The notes beneath the pieces are model-generated. The model did no database searches, was not told the origin of the DNA, and worked only from the letters and a program-made list of their open reading frames with translations. The position numbers were made by a program, and so were the translations under genes. 64,000 nucleotides of DNA. Source: Branchipolynoe longqiensis (lineage: Eukaryota; Annelida; Polychaeta; Phyllodocida; Polynoidae). Numbering within the stretch: the first letter of the stretch is position 1; every line of letters begins with the position of its first letter. Positions 11,338 through 22,439 of the stretch are shown here, one piece after another. Location: positions 21,784-85,783 of the forward strand of contig JASIRB010003302.1 of NCBI GenBank assembly GCA_030323885.1, written 5' to 3'.

Positions 11338-11894
11338 AACATGTCCAAAACCTCGACGTCTTCCGACAAGAGACGACGAGAGGCGACGAGAGCGGACGTG
11401 ATGTGACGAGACCTTAACGTAACTGTAACGAGACTTTAACGAGACCCGACGTCTTCCGACGTAATGACGAAAAACCCCACTCGTCGCACACTCGTTGTCG
11501 ATTTCGTTGTAGTGTGACAGCACCATTAAGAACATCGCCTTACTGGAGGACACTCAAGGATGGTCCTCCAGCCTCAGCTACCCAGCCCCTCCACGCACTC
11601 TCACCCACGTGTTCTGGGTGTGGTGGCATTTAAGGCGCCATTCCATTGGGTGTGAAGCCCCCTGGCGGGATGCTGAATAGTTACAGCGCTAACTCACCTG
11701 CACAGTGAGTGGGAGGGGGTGTTGGGGTCACTCAGAGGTCACGTGAGGTGGGTGCCTGCATGGATGCCTCTCAGGGAAAGGCCCTGGGCTGTAACAAAAA
11801 AACAACGACCACTACAAAACCCAAAGTTCGATTCCTTTACAGACGAGATGGCTTAGTCGGTTGAGGACCCATCCCCACCCGAGCCACGCTAGTT

Positions 11895-12258
11895 AGTTGT
11901 TGGGGTTTTACGTCCTGGCAACATCTAAGGTCATATCATATCAAGACGGGAACCGACTTGTGACAGTGCACACTCATGGCAACGTTATAGTGCTGTGCTA
12001 CTGGAAGACTAGGGCCACCAGCACTATGGCCTGCTATCCCACTCAGTCCTATATTGTCCTGACACTGAGCCAACCAGTTCTTGCCCTATCCTAATAATGC
12101 CCTATCCTAATACTAATAGCGCCCTATCCAAATAGCACCTGGCTAGGAAGCGACAAGTATACATTTTAAAGTCATTGGTTTGACTCGACCAGGGTTCGAA
12201 ACAAAACGGGAGATGGACGATCAACTCAGTTGACCTTCCCGTCTGGTGGGAGCCGATC
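11895..12258 (-). mobile_element. SINE-A copy, nearly full length
   Basis: On the minus strand it runs from a tRNA-like head (ending with the B-box-like TTTCGAACCCTGG near 12190) through the body GGATAGGGCAAGAACTGGTT and TGAGTGGGATA to the tail GACCTTAGATGTTGCCAGGA and ACGTAAAACC at about 11899. The head shows that the family is tRNA-derived. Internal RNA polymerase III promoter boxes are expected; only the B box is clear. Confidence 0.75.
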
Positions 12259-12469
12259 CAAGCCTGGCATTGAATGCTACATGGTTTTAAGTTTCTGACA
12301 TTTTTTAAGCTGCATATATTAGGTTGGTCGTTTTAGTCTAGTTTACTTTAGCTTGAAATAACTTTTATTTTCAAGGGTTAACTTTACATTCGATGTGAAA
12401 ACTTATCAAGTTTGTAATTCTGATACCATAAGCTTCAACAGTGTCAGGATCTATTAAATTGATCTAATG

Positions 12470-13733
12470 AATATGTGAGTGAGTGATTGAATATGTGGGT
12501 GAGTGAGTTAAGAGGTGAGTGAGCGAATACCTGAGTGAGTGAATATGTCAGTGAGTGAGTGAGTGAATATGTGGGTGAGTGAGTGAAGAGGTGAGTGAGT
12601 GAATAGGTGAGTCAGTGAATAAGTGAGTGAGTGAATATGTGATCGAGTGAATGTGTGAGTGAGTGAATATGTGAGTGAGTGAATATGTGAGTGAGTGAAT
12701 ATGTGAGTGAGTGAATATGTGAGTGCATGAAGTGGTGAGTGAATATGTGAGGGAGTGAATATGTGTGTGAGTGAATATGTGGGTGAGTGAGTGAAGAGGT
12801 GAGTGAGTGAATATGTGAGTTATTGTATATGTGAGTGAATGAAGAGGTGAGTGAGGGAATATGTGATTGAGTGAATATGTGAGTGAGTTAATATGTGATT
12901 GAGTGAATATGTGAGTGAGTTAATATGCGAGTTAGTGAGTAAATATGTGAGTGAGTGAATATGTGGTGACTGAGTGAATATGTGGGTGACTGAGTGAATA
13001 TGTGAACGAGTGAATATGTGAGTGAGTGAATATGTGAGTGAGTGAATATGTGAGTGAGTGAATATGTGAGTGCATGAAGTGGGGAGTGAATATGTGAGGG
13101 AGTGAATATGTGAGTGAGTAAATATGTGAGGGACTGAAGAGGAGTTAGTGAATATGTGAGTTATTGTATATGTGAGTGAATGAAGAGGTGAGTGAGTGAA
13201 TCTGTGATTGAGTGAATATGTGAGTGAGTGAATATATGAGTGAGTGAATATGTGAGTGAGTGGGTGAATATGTGAGTGAGTGAATATGTGAGTGAGTTAA
13301 TATGCGAGTGAGTGAGTAAATATCTGAGTGAGTGAATATGTGGGTGACTGAGTGAATATGTGAGTGAATGAATATGTGAGTGAGTGAATATGTGAGTGAG
13401 TGAATATGTGAGTGAGTGAATATGTGAGTGAGTGAATATGTGAGTGAGTGAATATGTGAGTGAGTGGGTGAATATGTGAGTGAGTGAATATGTGCGTGAG
13501 TGGGTGAATATGTGAGTGAGTTAATATGTGAGTGAGTGGGTGAATATGTGAGTGACTGAATATGTGGCTGAGTGAGTGAATATGTGAGTGAGTTAATATG
13601 TGAGTGAGTGGGTGAATATGTGAGTGACTGAATATGTGGCTGAGTGAGTGAATATGTGAGTGAGTTAATATGTGCGTGAGTGGGTGAATATGTGAGTGAG
13701 TGAATATGTGAGTGAGTTAATATGTGAGTGACA
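12470..13733. repeat. Minisatellite, 16/20-bp unit (GTGAGTGAGTGAATAT)
   Basis: About 75 copies of a 16-bp unit with 20-bp variants carrying an extra GAGT. Blocks of several hundred bases are themselves repeated. The 201-codon minus-strand frame (repeating HSLTYS) is a repeat product. Confidence 0.9.
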
Positions 13734-13914
13734 AATGCTAATAAATTCATCTAAGTTGAATATGTTCGTTTTGGTTTCGAGAATTTGATGCTTAAGCTTA
13801 CTCTTTTTTAATTACTTGCACACATAAAATGCAGGTTTATGCAAATATTAGGTGATTAAACATGGGACATTTCAATCATCGACACTTGGTCTTCCACATT
13901 CCACTGCTCCTTGT

Positions 13915-14156
13915 CATATCCTAGTAATCCCGAGCGTCAGGCTAGGAAATGAAAAGTATTAATTATTAAAGCTTGGCTTTACTAGGATAGGGCAAGCACT
14001 GGTTGGTTCGGTCTTAGGATAATGTGATTGAGTGGGATTTCGGATCGTGGGACTGTAAGTATGATATCCCTGGAGGGCAGCACTATTAATCCACCAGCAG
14101 TATGAATGCGCACTGTCACAACTCTACAGGTAGGTATCCATCCTCTTATGGCCTTA
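13915..14156. mobile_element. SINE-A fragments, interrupted by Harbinger-1
   Basis: A short minus-oriented piece (13915-13965) is followed by a plus-oriented body from 13981. The plus copy reads through CATCCTCTTATGGCC and stops at TTA (14154-14156), where Harbinger-1 starts. Its missing tail, GATAGTACTAGAACGTAA, resumes at 18624 after the second TTA. Confidence 0.8.
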
Positions 14157-14489
14157 TGCCCGGTACACACCTACCGTATACGATTCACGCACTAAAACTG
14201 GCTGGCCGATGCAATGCGTCACGACCCAGTCCATCCCGTTTGCGACTTAAAACTGACGACAGGGGGTGCTCACATATACCGACTGGGTGTGCGCACATAT
14301 ACCGTCCGTTTCGCGACTGCGTTCCACAAACCTGGTGTATTTAGCGCGAACTACACTCGCATCAGCGCCTCCTAGCAGTTGTTGATCGGCCGTCGGCCAG
14401 CAACGCTAGATGGCGCCAAGTTGTTTTTTATTGCTGCGACTGGCGTCGGGGCCGCGAACCACGTTGAGCCGTTTAAAGTGAGCAGCAAA

Positions 14490-17419
14490 ATGGCGCCGCA
14501 TTCAACTGCTCAAAAGAGAGCCGTGGCTATTGGGCTTGCTCTGCTTGCCATACGCCGCCGCCGACGACGTCGGAAGATTGCTCGAAATGTGTGGGTTCGG
14601 CCACACATCGCTCAAAGATCGGAACTAGGAGCATTCAATGCCCTGATGGCTGGTCTACGCAGGGATGAGCCGCAGGCCTTCACCAACTTCAGCCGCATGC
14701 CGTCGGATCAGTTCGACGAGTTGTTGCGCCTGGTAGAGGATCTTATCGCACGCCAAAACACCCGATATCGAGCGTCGATATCGGCTGCGGAGAGGTTGGC
14801 CATCACCCTGCGATTCATGGCAACTGGTAAGGACTTAACTTTATTTTAAACATATTTTAAACATATTTTTCTCCTTGTCAGATTCACGATATCCTTGCTC
14901 TGAGTTCACATTTAAATATATTTTAATTGAGATAAACCAAAATATGTAACCAAATAATTTAGTTTAGCAAACAAATTTTGTTAGTCCTTGTCATTGTTTT
15001 TAGGTGACTCCTTCCGGAGTCTGAGCTACCAGTTTTAAATCAATACAACTAGAAATCTAAATAAACCGATATATCTAACCAACAAATTTAATTTTGTTTG
15101 TACGTGAATCCTTCCGGAGTCTCAGCTACCTGTTTCGTGTGGGGGCAACCACCATCGGCCAAATTGTCCCCGAGACCTGCGACGCCATCTACCAGTCGCT
15201 GAAGAACGATTATTTCAAGGTAAGATTGCTTTATATGGTTTCTTTTATTGATTTTCATACAACGGTAGAATACCGTAACAAGTATACCGTAACAAGTATA
15301 GAATACAGTAACAACAACTCTGCCACAGCAGAATCAGAATCAATCTTTAGCACTGTGCGTACACACAGTGTGAGTAAAATATAATGGAACCGACTAAAAC
15401 TAAACCCTAAACTGACTAATAACTTTATCGAACTTTCTTTAGCAGTGTGAGTACACACAGTGTGATTAAAAAAATGGATCCGACTAAAACTTAAGCTACA
15501 TCTTTGTCTTAAACTTGAATAATGGAACCGACTAACAAACGTTAACCAACTAATTTAATTGTCATACTCGGAATAATGATCAGATTCAAACATGTTTACG
15601 AACGAAAAGGACCCAGTAACGGGCCTATGAGCTACATCTTTGTCTTAAACTTGAATAATGGAACCGACTAAAAAACGTTAACCAACTAATTTAATTGTCA
15701 TACTCGGAATATTGATCAGATTCCAACATGTTTACGAACGAAAAGGACCCAGTAACGGGCCTATGATCTACATCTTTGTCTTAAACTTGAATAATGGAAC
15801 CGACTAAAAAACGTTAACCAACTAATTTAATTGTCATACTCGGAATATTGATCAGATTCCAACATGTTTACGAACGAAAAGGACCCAGTAACGGGCCTAT
15901 GAGCTACATCTTTGTCTTAAACTTGAATAATGGAACCGACTAAAAAATTTTAACCAACTAATTTAATTGTCATACTCGGAATATTGATCAGATTCCAACA
16001 TGTTTACGAACGAAAACCCAGCCCCGGGCCTATGCGCACCGGGCCTATGCGCGTCGGTCCCCGATGGTCCTGGTCTGTTTCCACTGTCCGCCTGTGGGGT
16101 ACTGTTTCGCGCCGCGTTTCGCGCCGCGATTATTTTCATGTTCCCGCGGAAGCAAGCCTGATCAATGTCGTTTTGGACTACCATCAACACTTTGGGATCT
16201 GTGATCGTTCGTAGTCTATTGGTAACAGGTTTGCCAAATGTCGTGAGCGCATCGTCTGGAGGGGCATGTGTGTCTTCCAGGTTCTTAATAACCAGGTGCA
16301 TAAGATCGTCATCTCCTGCGTCGCCGTCCCGTCTCTTGCGCTTTTTTTTGTTCACCCAATCTTGGTTGGACATTGGGGTGCTGGTGTTGGTGCGGTAGGA
16401 TCCGACCTCTGTAGGATCGTCGCCGACGTTACTTAGATTTTGCGACGACACACTCTGGGTATCAGCGTCAGTCCCTGTCTCCTCGTCGGCGTTGACAACC
16501 GTCTCGTCACGGTTTACCTGCAAGCGTGAAGAGAGAAACAATTTAGTTTGTCGAAAACAACTTGTAAATTTATTTATTGTGGTATTGTTGTATTTAAGTG
16601 TCGTTGTATTTTTGTTTTTGCAGACCCCGTCGAGCCCGGAGGAGCGGAGGAAAGTCACTGACCAGTTTCAGGCTAGATGGAACTTCCCCAACTGTCTGGG
16701 CGCCCTGGTCGGGAAGCACATACACATCAAACCCCCAGCGCACTCCGGGTCGACATTCTACAACTACAAACACACATTCAGCATCGTACTGATGGCCCTA
16801 GTTGACGCCGACTATCGGTTCATCTTTGTCGATGTGGGATGCAACGGCCGGGTTAGTGATGGGGGGTCTTTTCCGGATGCACCCTTCAACAGGCTCTGGA
16901 GAACCATGCCGAGTCGTTCCCACCCCCCAACCACTACCAGGGGATGATCGGCCTTTGGGGCATTACATTGTGGCGGACGATGCCTTTCCCCTCAAAGAGT
17001 ATTTGATGAAGCCGTTCAGCCACAGAGACATGCGGATGGATCACCGGATCTATAATTATCGGCTATCGCGCGCCCGATGTGTCGTTGAAAACGCGTTCGG
17101 AATCATGTCCAACAGGTTCAGGGTCTTTCTGACCAACATAGCATTAGCGCCAGACAAAGTGGAGAAGATCGTCATGGCGGGCTGCGCCCTACACAATTTC
17201 CTGCGGGAAAAGATAGGCACCACAGCAACAGGTGACTACGAAGACCCAGCGACGCACTCGGTTACTCCCGGGTCATGCAGAAATGATCGCGTGCTACGTC
17301 AGGTGACATTCCCATCGGGGACCAACTCGACTCAACGGGCCAAGACCCAACGGGATTACCTGGTAGAATACGTGAACTCTGCGACAGGGTCTGTCCCGTG
17401 GCAGTCGGCCATGATCTAG
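14490..17419 (+). pseudogene. Harbinger-1 DDE transposase, three exons, inactivated
   Basis: Exon 1 runs from ATG 14490 to 14826 (donor GTAAGG), exon 2 from about 15105 to 15219 (donor GTAAGA), and exon 3 from 16624 (after TTTTTGCAG) to the stop ending at 17419. Junction phases fit. Visible are SELGAFNALM in exon 1 and IGQIVPETCDAIY in exon 2. Exon 3 has FPNCLGALVGKHI, VDADYRFIFVDVG, IVADDAFPL and VVENAFGIM. Three faults are seen. The first catalytic Asp of the usual GALDGKH is Val. A one-base frameshift lies in or near the C-run at 16905-16935. The exon 2 acceptor and its first 30 bases are duplicated (15001-15034), and the full exon copy lacks an AG acceptor. Family role: cut-and-paste transposition at TWA sites. 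Confidence 0.85.
15500..15985. repeat. 136-bp tandem repeat overlapping the MADF gene 3' end
   Basis: Four copies at an exact 136-bp spacing: TAATTTAATTGTCATACTCG starts at 15551, 15687, 15823 and 15959. Each copy contains the complement of the last codons and stop of the MADF gene, so the 3' end of that gene has been amplified in tandem. Confidence 0.9.
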
Positions 17420-18294
17420 ACTGTATATATGTTAAATAGTGTAAAACTTTTGGACTACCATCAAGACTTCTCGATCTGTGATCATACGTAGTCTATCGGA
17501 AATATATGTATATTAGTATATTTGTAAAATAAACCATTACTTTATAATTTAGAACTTATAGTGTGTGTGTGTATTGATAAGTATCGTTACCTCAGCAGTT
17601 TCTTGACTGCATCTTGGCGACGGTAGTAGGTGGTTGCTGACACTCTGCCGTCACTGCAAATGGGGTGCCAGGAACGACAGCGAGCTCTGGATCCATTTCT
17701 GCCTGGCGGTCAGACGCTTCCCTTCAGAACCCGAGGCCGCTTGTTTACGAAAGCGTGTGTACTGGGTGCGGAGGTTTGTCATCCTTTTCTGGATGGACGT
17801 CGCTGTAAAAACATATTATACCCGTCTTGTATTGTATATTAGGGAAAAATAGCAGTAGGAAACCCGACAAATAATAAATGCTACAACCTGGCGCCCCATA
17901 TTTTATTCGGCACTTTGACATACAACGCGAGCCGTTTCGCGATTAGAACATTTAGGTCATTTATCTGATTATTTATCGCCATTATGGCCGTTCCCGCTAA
18001 CTTTGATTTGAAAACCAATAACTTAATGTAATTTTCATGTGCGAGCGACGACTATTAAGCAGGAGCCATTTTCAACCACCGGCGCATTTCACAACGATGA
18101 TGACAAAAAAAAAATACAATATTATCGGGAAAAACGGGCCTACCTGACTGTCCGATTTCTGCGGAGATCGCCGCCAACGCACCAACCTTCTTGACTCGGT
18201 TAGAATATTCTTGGCACGACACATCGAACAGACACGGCAGAGTTTGCCACATCTCGACCATCGCTACCCCCGCCTCGTTCGTCCAGTCCGCCAT
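15963..18294 (-). pseudogene. Harbinger-1 second gene: MADF-domain DNA-binding protein, three exons
   Basis: Exon 1 (18294-18144) starts MADWTNEAGVAMVEMWQT and ends at a CAG/GTAGGC donor. Exon 2 (17802-17591) follows a TTTTTACAG acceptor and has TNLRTQYTRFRKQA and KWIQSSLSFLAPHL. Exon 3 (16517-15963) follows CACGCTTGCAG, has the basic stretch NKKKRKRRDG and a BESS-like stretch DLMHLVIKNLEDTHAP, and ends SEYDN-stop. Phases agree across both introns, and the MADF domain spans exons 1 and 2. Such proteins accompany PIF/Harbinger transposases and help bind transposon ends and import the transposase. TGA at 17651-17653 interrupts exon 2 just after the MADF core. Exon 3 lies inside the second intron of the oppositely oriented transposase. 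Confidence 0.8.
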
Positions 18295-18620
18295 TTTTAT
18301 CGTTTTTGTATGGACATGGTCACATGACCCTTCCCGGCCCGGCAATTGGCTGATGCGTTAAAACCCCGACGCGATCGATCGCCGACTAGCACACGCCTAC
18401 CGTATGCGATACGACTGACCGCTCACATATACCGATTCTCGAACGGGCCGATTCGTTTTTCGAATCGGTTGCGATTCGAGTTGTAAGCCCTAAAACTTAG
18501 TTTTATACGCGAATCGCAAGCATCTAGTGTGCGCGGGGGTTGCACACCTAATGACTAAAAGTGAGTTTTATGTGCGAAACGGGCAGTTTTAGATCGTATA
18601 CAGGAGGTGTGTACTAGGCA

Positions 18621-18645
18621 TTAGATAGTACTAGAACGTAATGCC
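18621..18645 (+). mobile_element. SINE-A tail, distal to Harbinger-1
   Basis: TTAGATAGTACTAGAACGTA is the continuation of the SINE tail cut at 14156. Confidence 0.75.
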
Positions 18646-19184
18646 CCCACCCCCACCCCCACCCCAAAAAAAAGAAAACCAAAAAAGAACCCACACACAC
18701 CCAACAAAACAACCCAAAAGAAACCCGACTAAAACACATGCAAACACGCACACACAAAAAAACACCAAAAAAAACACTCAAACACTCCCACTTCCGCCCG
18801 CCACTGTATTCCAGTCCGGTTGACCTTTCTCTTCGTCCTCACTGATTCATTGGGTCCCCGGGGGGCCCCCCCCCCCCCCCCCCCCCCCACCCACCCCCCT
18901 CACCTCCTGTGCCCCCACCCCCCTGCTGGGAGTTACTCACTTCGCTCCTCCCGACAGGCGCTCCGTGCTCAGTGTCGGACTCGGTCACATCGGTCGCATC
19001 TGATCAGCCAGGTATAGCGCTCACATATCTACAGCCCACCACTTTCAGTGCACAATTGGTGCAACACGCCGGGTCCCAGCTCCAGTCCACCACAGGTACC
19101 AGCGAACAGGAACTCAGAAATACTGCTCTCTCAAAGGGACCAGAGGACAGGAACCAGAAGACATGTCAAAATTACGTCAAATGT
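18640..19184. other. C/A-rich low-complexity and unassigned sequence
   Basis: CCCCCACCCC and AAAACAC-rich stretches run to about 18790. A G6C20-type run near 18859-18888 follows, then about 290 bp with no recognised gene. Confidence 0.6.
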
Positions 19185-19440
19185 ATTAAAGCTGGGGAGT
19201 TTGAATCCCAGCTGAGTCAAACCAGTGACTTACAGAATTGATACTTGTCACTACCTAGCCTGGCACTCGACATTAATACGATAGGGTAAGGACTGGTTAA
19301 CTGAGTATCGGGATAATGTGACTGAGTAAGATATCGAGTCATGGTGCCGGTGGACTGATCTCCCAGTGGGGCATCACTACAAAGTCACCATGAGTGTGCA
19401 CTACCATATTGGTACCCATCCTGAGTCAGGAGTACAAAAG
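19185..19440 (+). mobile_element. SINE-A copy
   Basis: Contains the family body: GTCAAACCAGTGACTTACAG, CTACCTAGCCTGGC, ATAGGGTAAGGACTGG, CGGGATAATGTGACTGAG and CTCCCAGTGGGGCATCAC, up to GGTACCCATCCTGA. The tRNA-like head is only partly kept (TTGAATCCCAGC). Confidence 0.8.
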
Positions 19441-20200
19441 TCCGCTGAGTCAAACTAATGACTTGCAAAATTGGTACTTGTCCCTACCTAGCCTGGCGCT
19501 CAGCATTGGTTGTAATGCTTGCATTGCGGTTGATTCGCGGCGGAGGAGGACGCCCCCCGCCCCACTGCCCGCTTTCATCTTCCTCCCGGGTTACGTCACC
19601 CCCCCACCCCCACCCGGCTCTGCCCTTATAACCGCGACAGCCACTGCCTCCAGCCACTCTGCCTCCTGCCCTCCTACAGCAGCCTCACTTTTTCCAAACA
19701 CCGACCCCTGCTTTTTCTTTCTTTTTTTTTCTTCTTACTTTTTTCTTTTCTTATTTCTATTCCTAGGGTGGAGGGCTCTTCGGGGCTCCTCCCTCCCCAC
19801 TGACTCTCCCCGGATGACCTCGCCTGTCCTTGATTATGATTACTGTTTTTAAATTACCTATCTTCCTCGGGATTGTCAGTATTACTATCTATGTATGTTT
19901 ACCCATGTTCCTCCTCGTTATCCATTCATTGTCATTGCCCCCATTTTATTATTGAATAACATGTTTTTTCTCCACCCCCGCCTCTGTTCCTCCTTCGTTG
20001 TGTATCAATAGGATAGGACAATGACTGGTTAGCACAATATCAGAATATTGTGACTGAGTAGGAAATCGGGTTATAGTGCCGGCAAGCTGGTCTCCCAGTG
20101 GGGCAGCATTAAAAAGTTACCAGAAGTGCCCACTGTCACTAGTCGGTACCCATCCTGATCACTTTAGATGGTACTAGGATCTAAAAGCCCAACAAACAGT
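19441..20200 (+). mobile_element. SINE-A copy split by a solo Ngaro-type terminal repeat
   Basis: The 5' half (19441-19507) ends in the family segment CCTGGCGCTCAGCATT. The 3' half resumes at about 20005 with ATAGGATAGGACAATGACTGG and continues to the tail near 20195. The intervening 500 bp are the separate feature 19508-20004. Confidence 0.75.
19508..20004 (+). mobile_element. Solo terminal repeat related to the Ngaro-like element at 43.8-46.3 kb
   Basis: Starts GGTTGTAATGCTTGCATTGC and ends TTCCTCCTTCGTTGTGTA. Blocks along its length match, in order, the complement of the full repeat at 43834-44371: a hairpin-like start, a C-rich block, CTTATAA, GGTGGAGGGCTC, CCACTGAC and TCCACCCCCGCCTC. 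It has no coding capacity. No target duplication is visible at the split SINE, which suits a tyrosine-recombinase element. Confidence 0.65.
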
Positions 20201-20217
20201 ATCAAATTGTCATGACT

Positions 20218-20715
20218 TTTTAAGTTTAAAAGATGTGACGCTTTCATCGGACTATGCAGCTTTAAGATATTGTAAAATCGCTCAACTTAGATTACACGAG
20301 TTCTGTGTACGGAGTTCTCCTCGGGTAGTTGTTTGCAGTATTTGTTCATTGAACATCATGCAGCTTGCCAGCTTCTTGTAGTTTCCAAACTGCACAATGT
20401 GCTGGTGTTGATTGTCTGCTGTATCTCAAACAGGGCGTGGCTGCATTCTCGCATTGTAAGCACATGCAAATAATGGCTCTCGGCATCATATTTTGTCCAT
20501 ACTAAATCTGTTATAATATGCACTTTTTTATTTTGTGCTTACAATTTGTTCCCCTGTAAGCGCGTGCAAATGCTTTTGTGCGTACAATTTCTTTTTAAGT
20601 TCTGGCTATATTCCTGGATGATCATTATAATCTACTTTAGCATAACTTTGATTATAGATGGCTAACTTTGGAGATATGTGAATTGCAAACATGCAGAATA
20701 AATTTGTGTTGCACA
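20218..20715. mobile_element. TTAA-MITE fragments
   Basis: CATCGGACTATGCAGCT followed by TTAA (about 20248-20268) is a MITE end. A second fragment at 20618-20715 (ATAATCTACTTTAGCATAAC ... GCAAACATGCAGAATAA) matches the family interior. The stretch between and on to 20884 holds no gene that I can support. Confidence 0.6.
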
Positions 20716-20884
20716 CTCAGCAACTGGAGATGATAGGCTTGTCTCACCTCCATCGTTCTATTAAATTCACTTAATGTTCTTCGTATGCAGCAATAAATGT
20801 TTAATGAGTCTCGGTTCGCTCTGCAGGAACAATCGGGGCAAATGTTGGTTTCCAAACATTGTATTCATTGGGCTATAGAGCTTT

Positions 20885-22225
20885 AACAACCTCAAACACG
20901 CAGAACAACACAAGGTCAGTCCGGACCCCAAACACAGAACAACACAACGTCAGTACTGGACCCCAAACACAGAACAACACAAGGTCAGTACAGACCCCAA
21001 ACACAGAACAACACAAGGTCAGTCCGGACTCCAAAACACAGAACAACACAAGGTCAGTACGGACCCCAAACACAGAACAACTCAAGGTCAGTACTATACC
21101 CCAAACACAGAACTACGCAAGGTCAGTACTGGACCCCAAACAGAGAACAACACAAGGTCAGTACTGGACCCCAAGACACAGAACAACACAAGGTCAGTAA
21201 GGACCTCAAACACACAGAACAACACAAGGTCAGTACTGGACCCCAAGACACAGAACAACACAAGGTCAGTCTGGGCTCCAAGACACAGAACAATACAAGG
21301 TCAGTCCAGACCCCAAGACACAGAACAACACAAGGTCAGTACAGACCCCAAGACACAGAATAAAACAAGGTCAGTATTGGACCCCAAACACAGAACAACA
21401 CAAGGTCAGTACGGACCCCAAGACACAGAACAACACAAGGTCAGTACTGGACCCCAAACACAGAACAACACAAGGTCAGTATGGACCCCAAACACAGAAC
21501 AAAACAAGGTCAGCACTGGACCCCAAACACAGAACAACACAAGGTCAGTCCGGACCTCAAGACACCGCACAACACAAGGTCAGTCCGGACCCCAAGACAC
21601 AGAACAACACAAGGTCAGTCCGGACTCCAAGACACAGAACAACACAAGGTCAGTACGGACCCCAAACACAGAAAAACACAAGGTCTGTACGGACCCCCAA
21701 GACACAGAACAACACAAGGTCAGTCCGAACTCCAAACACAGACCAACACAAGGTCAGTACTGGACCCCAAACGCAGAACAACACAAGGTCAGTCCTGACC
21801 CCAAGACACAGAACAACACAAGGTCAGTCCTGACCCCAAGACACAGAACAACACAAGGTCAGTACGGACCCCAAGACACAGAACAACACAAGGTCAGTAT
21901 GGACCCCAAGACACAGAACAACACAAGGTCAGTACGGACCCCAAGACACAGAACAACACAAGGTCAGTACTGGACCCTGAGACACAAAACAATACAACAT
22001 CAGTACTGGACCCCCAAAACAAAGAACAACACAAGATCAGCACTGGACCCAAAACACAGAACAACACAAAGTCAGTTTTGAACTCCAAACACAGAACAAC
22101 ACAAAGTGAGTACCAGACCCCAAATCACAGAACAACACAATGTCAGTGCTGAACCCCAAAACACAGAACAACACATGGTCAGTACTGGGCCCCAAAACAA
22201 AGAACAACACAAGGTCAGGGCTGAA
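20885..22225. repeat. Minisatellite, 35-bp unit (34-bp variants)
   Basis: About 38 copies of ACAAGGTCAGTACGGACCCC plus AAGACACAGAACAAC. Some copies lose one base (CCCCAAACACAG). No gene; the long plus-strand frames are repeat products. Confidence 0.92.
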
Positions 22226-22439
22226 CCTGTTCTCATGTCGGGTTCCTTCAAACTTCCTATATGGCCGTGAATATGGCCTATGCTGCAGACACGGCTAAAG
22301 AAACCACCAATCAACCAATCATCAATCAAACGTCCTCGAAGTTGATTCCCCAGAAACTTAGAACCATAACCACCACCTGCCGACATATCATAGACTATTA
22401 ACTAGAATTGTACCTTTCCTGGCCGCCATTTTATGTAAT

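Larger units (their letters stand above)
14157..18620. mobile_element. PIF/Harbinger DNA transposon (Harbinger-1), complete ends
   Basis: A 4464-bp element with TTA target duplications (14154-14156 and 18621-18623). The left end TGCCCGGTACACACCTACCG matches the inverted right end, whose complement begins TGCCTAGTACACACCTCC; similarity continues through GTATACGAT and TAAAACTG. Extra copies of CACACCTACCG- and CACATATACCG-like motifs lie just inside both ends and are likely transposase-binding subterminal repeats. It carries a transposase gene on the plus strand and a MADF gene on the minus strand. Both are spliced and both are damaged. Confidence 0.92.

Noticed and set aside
11050..11406. Cysteine-rich small proteins in three plus frames
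   Set aside because: All three frames read the same TGTGTCTG microsatellite.
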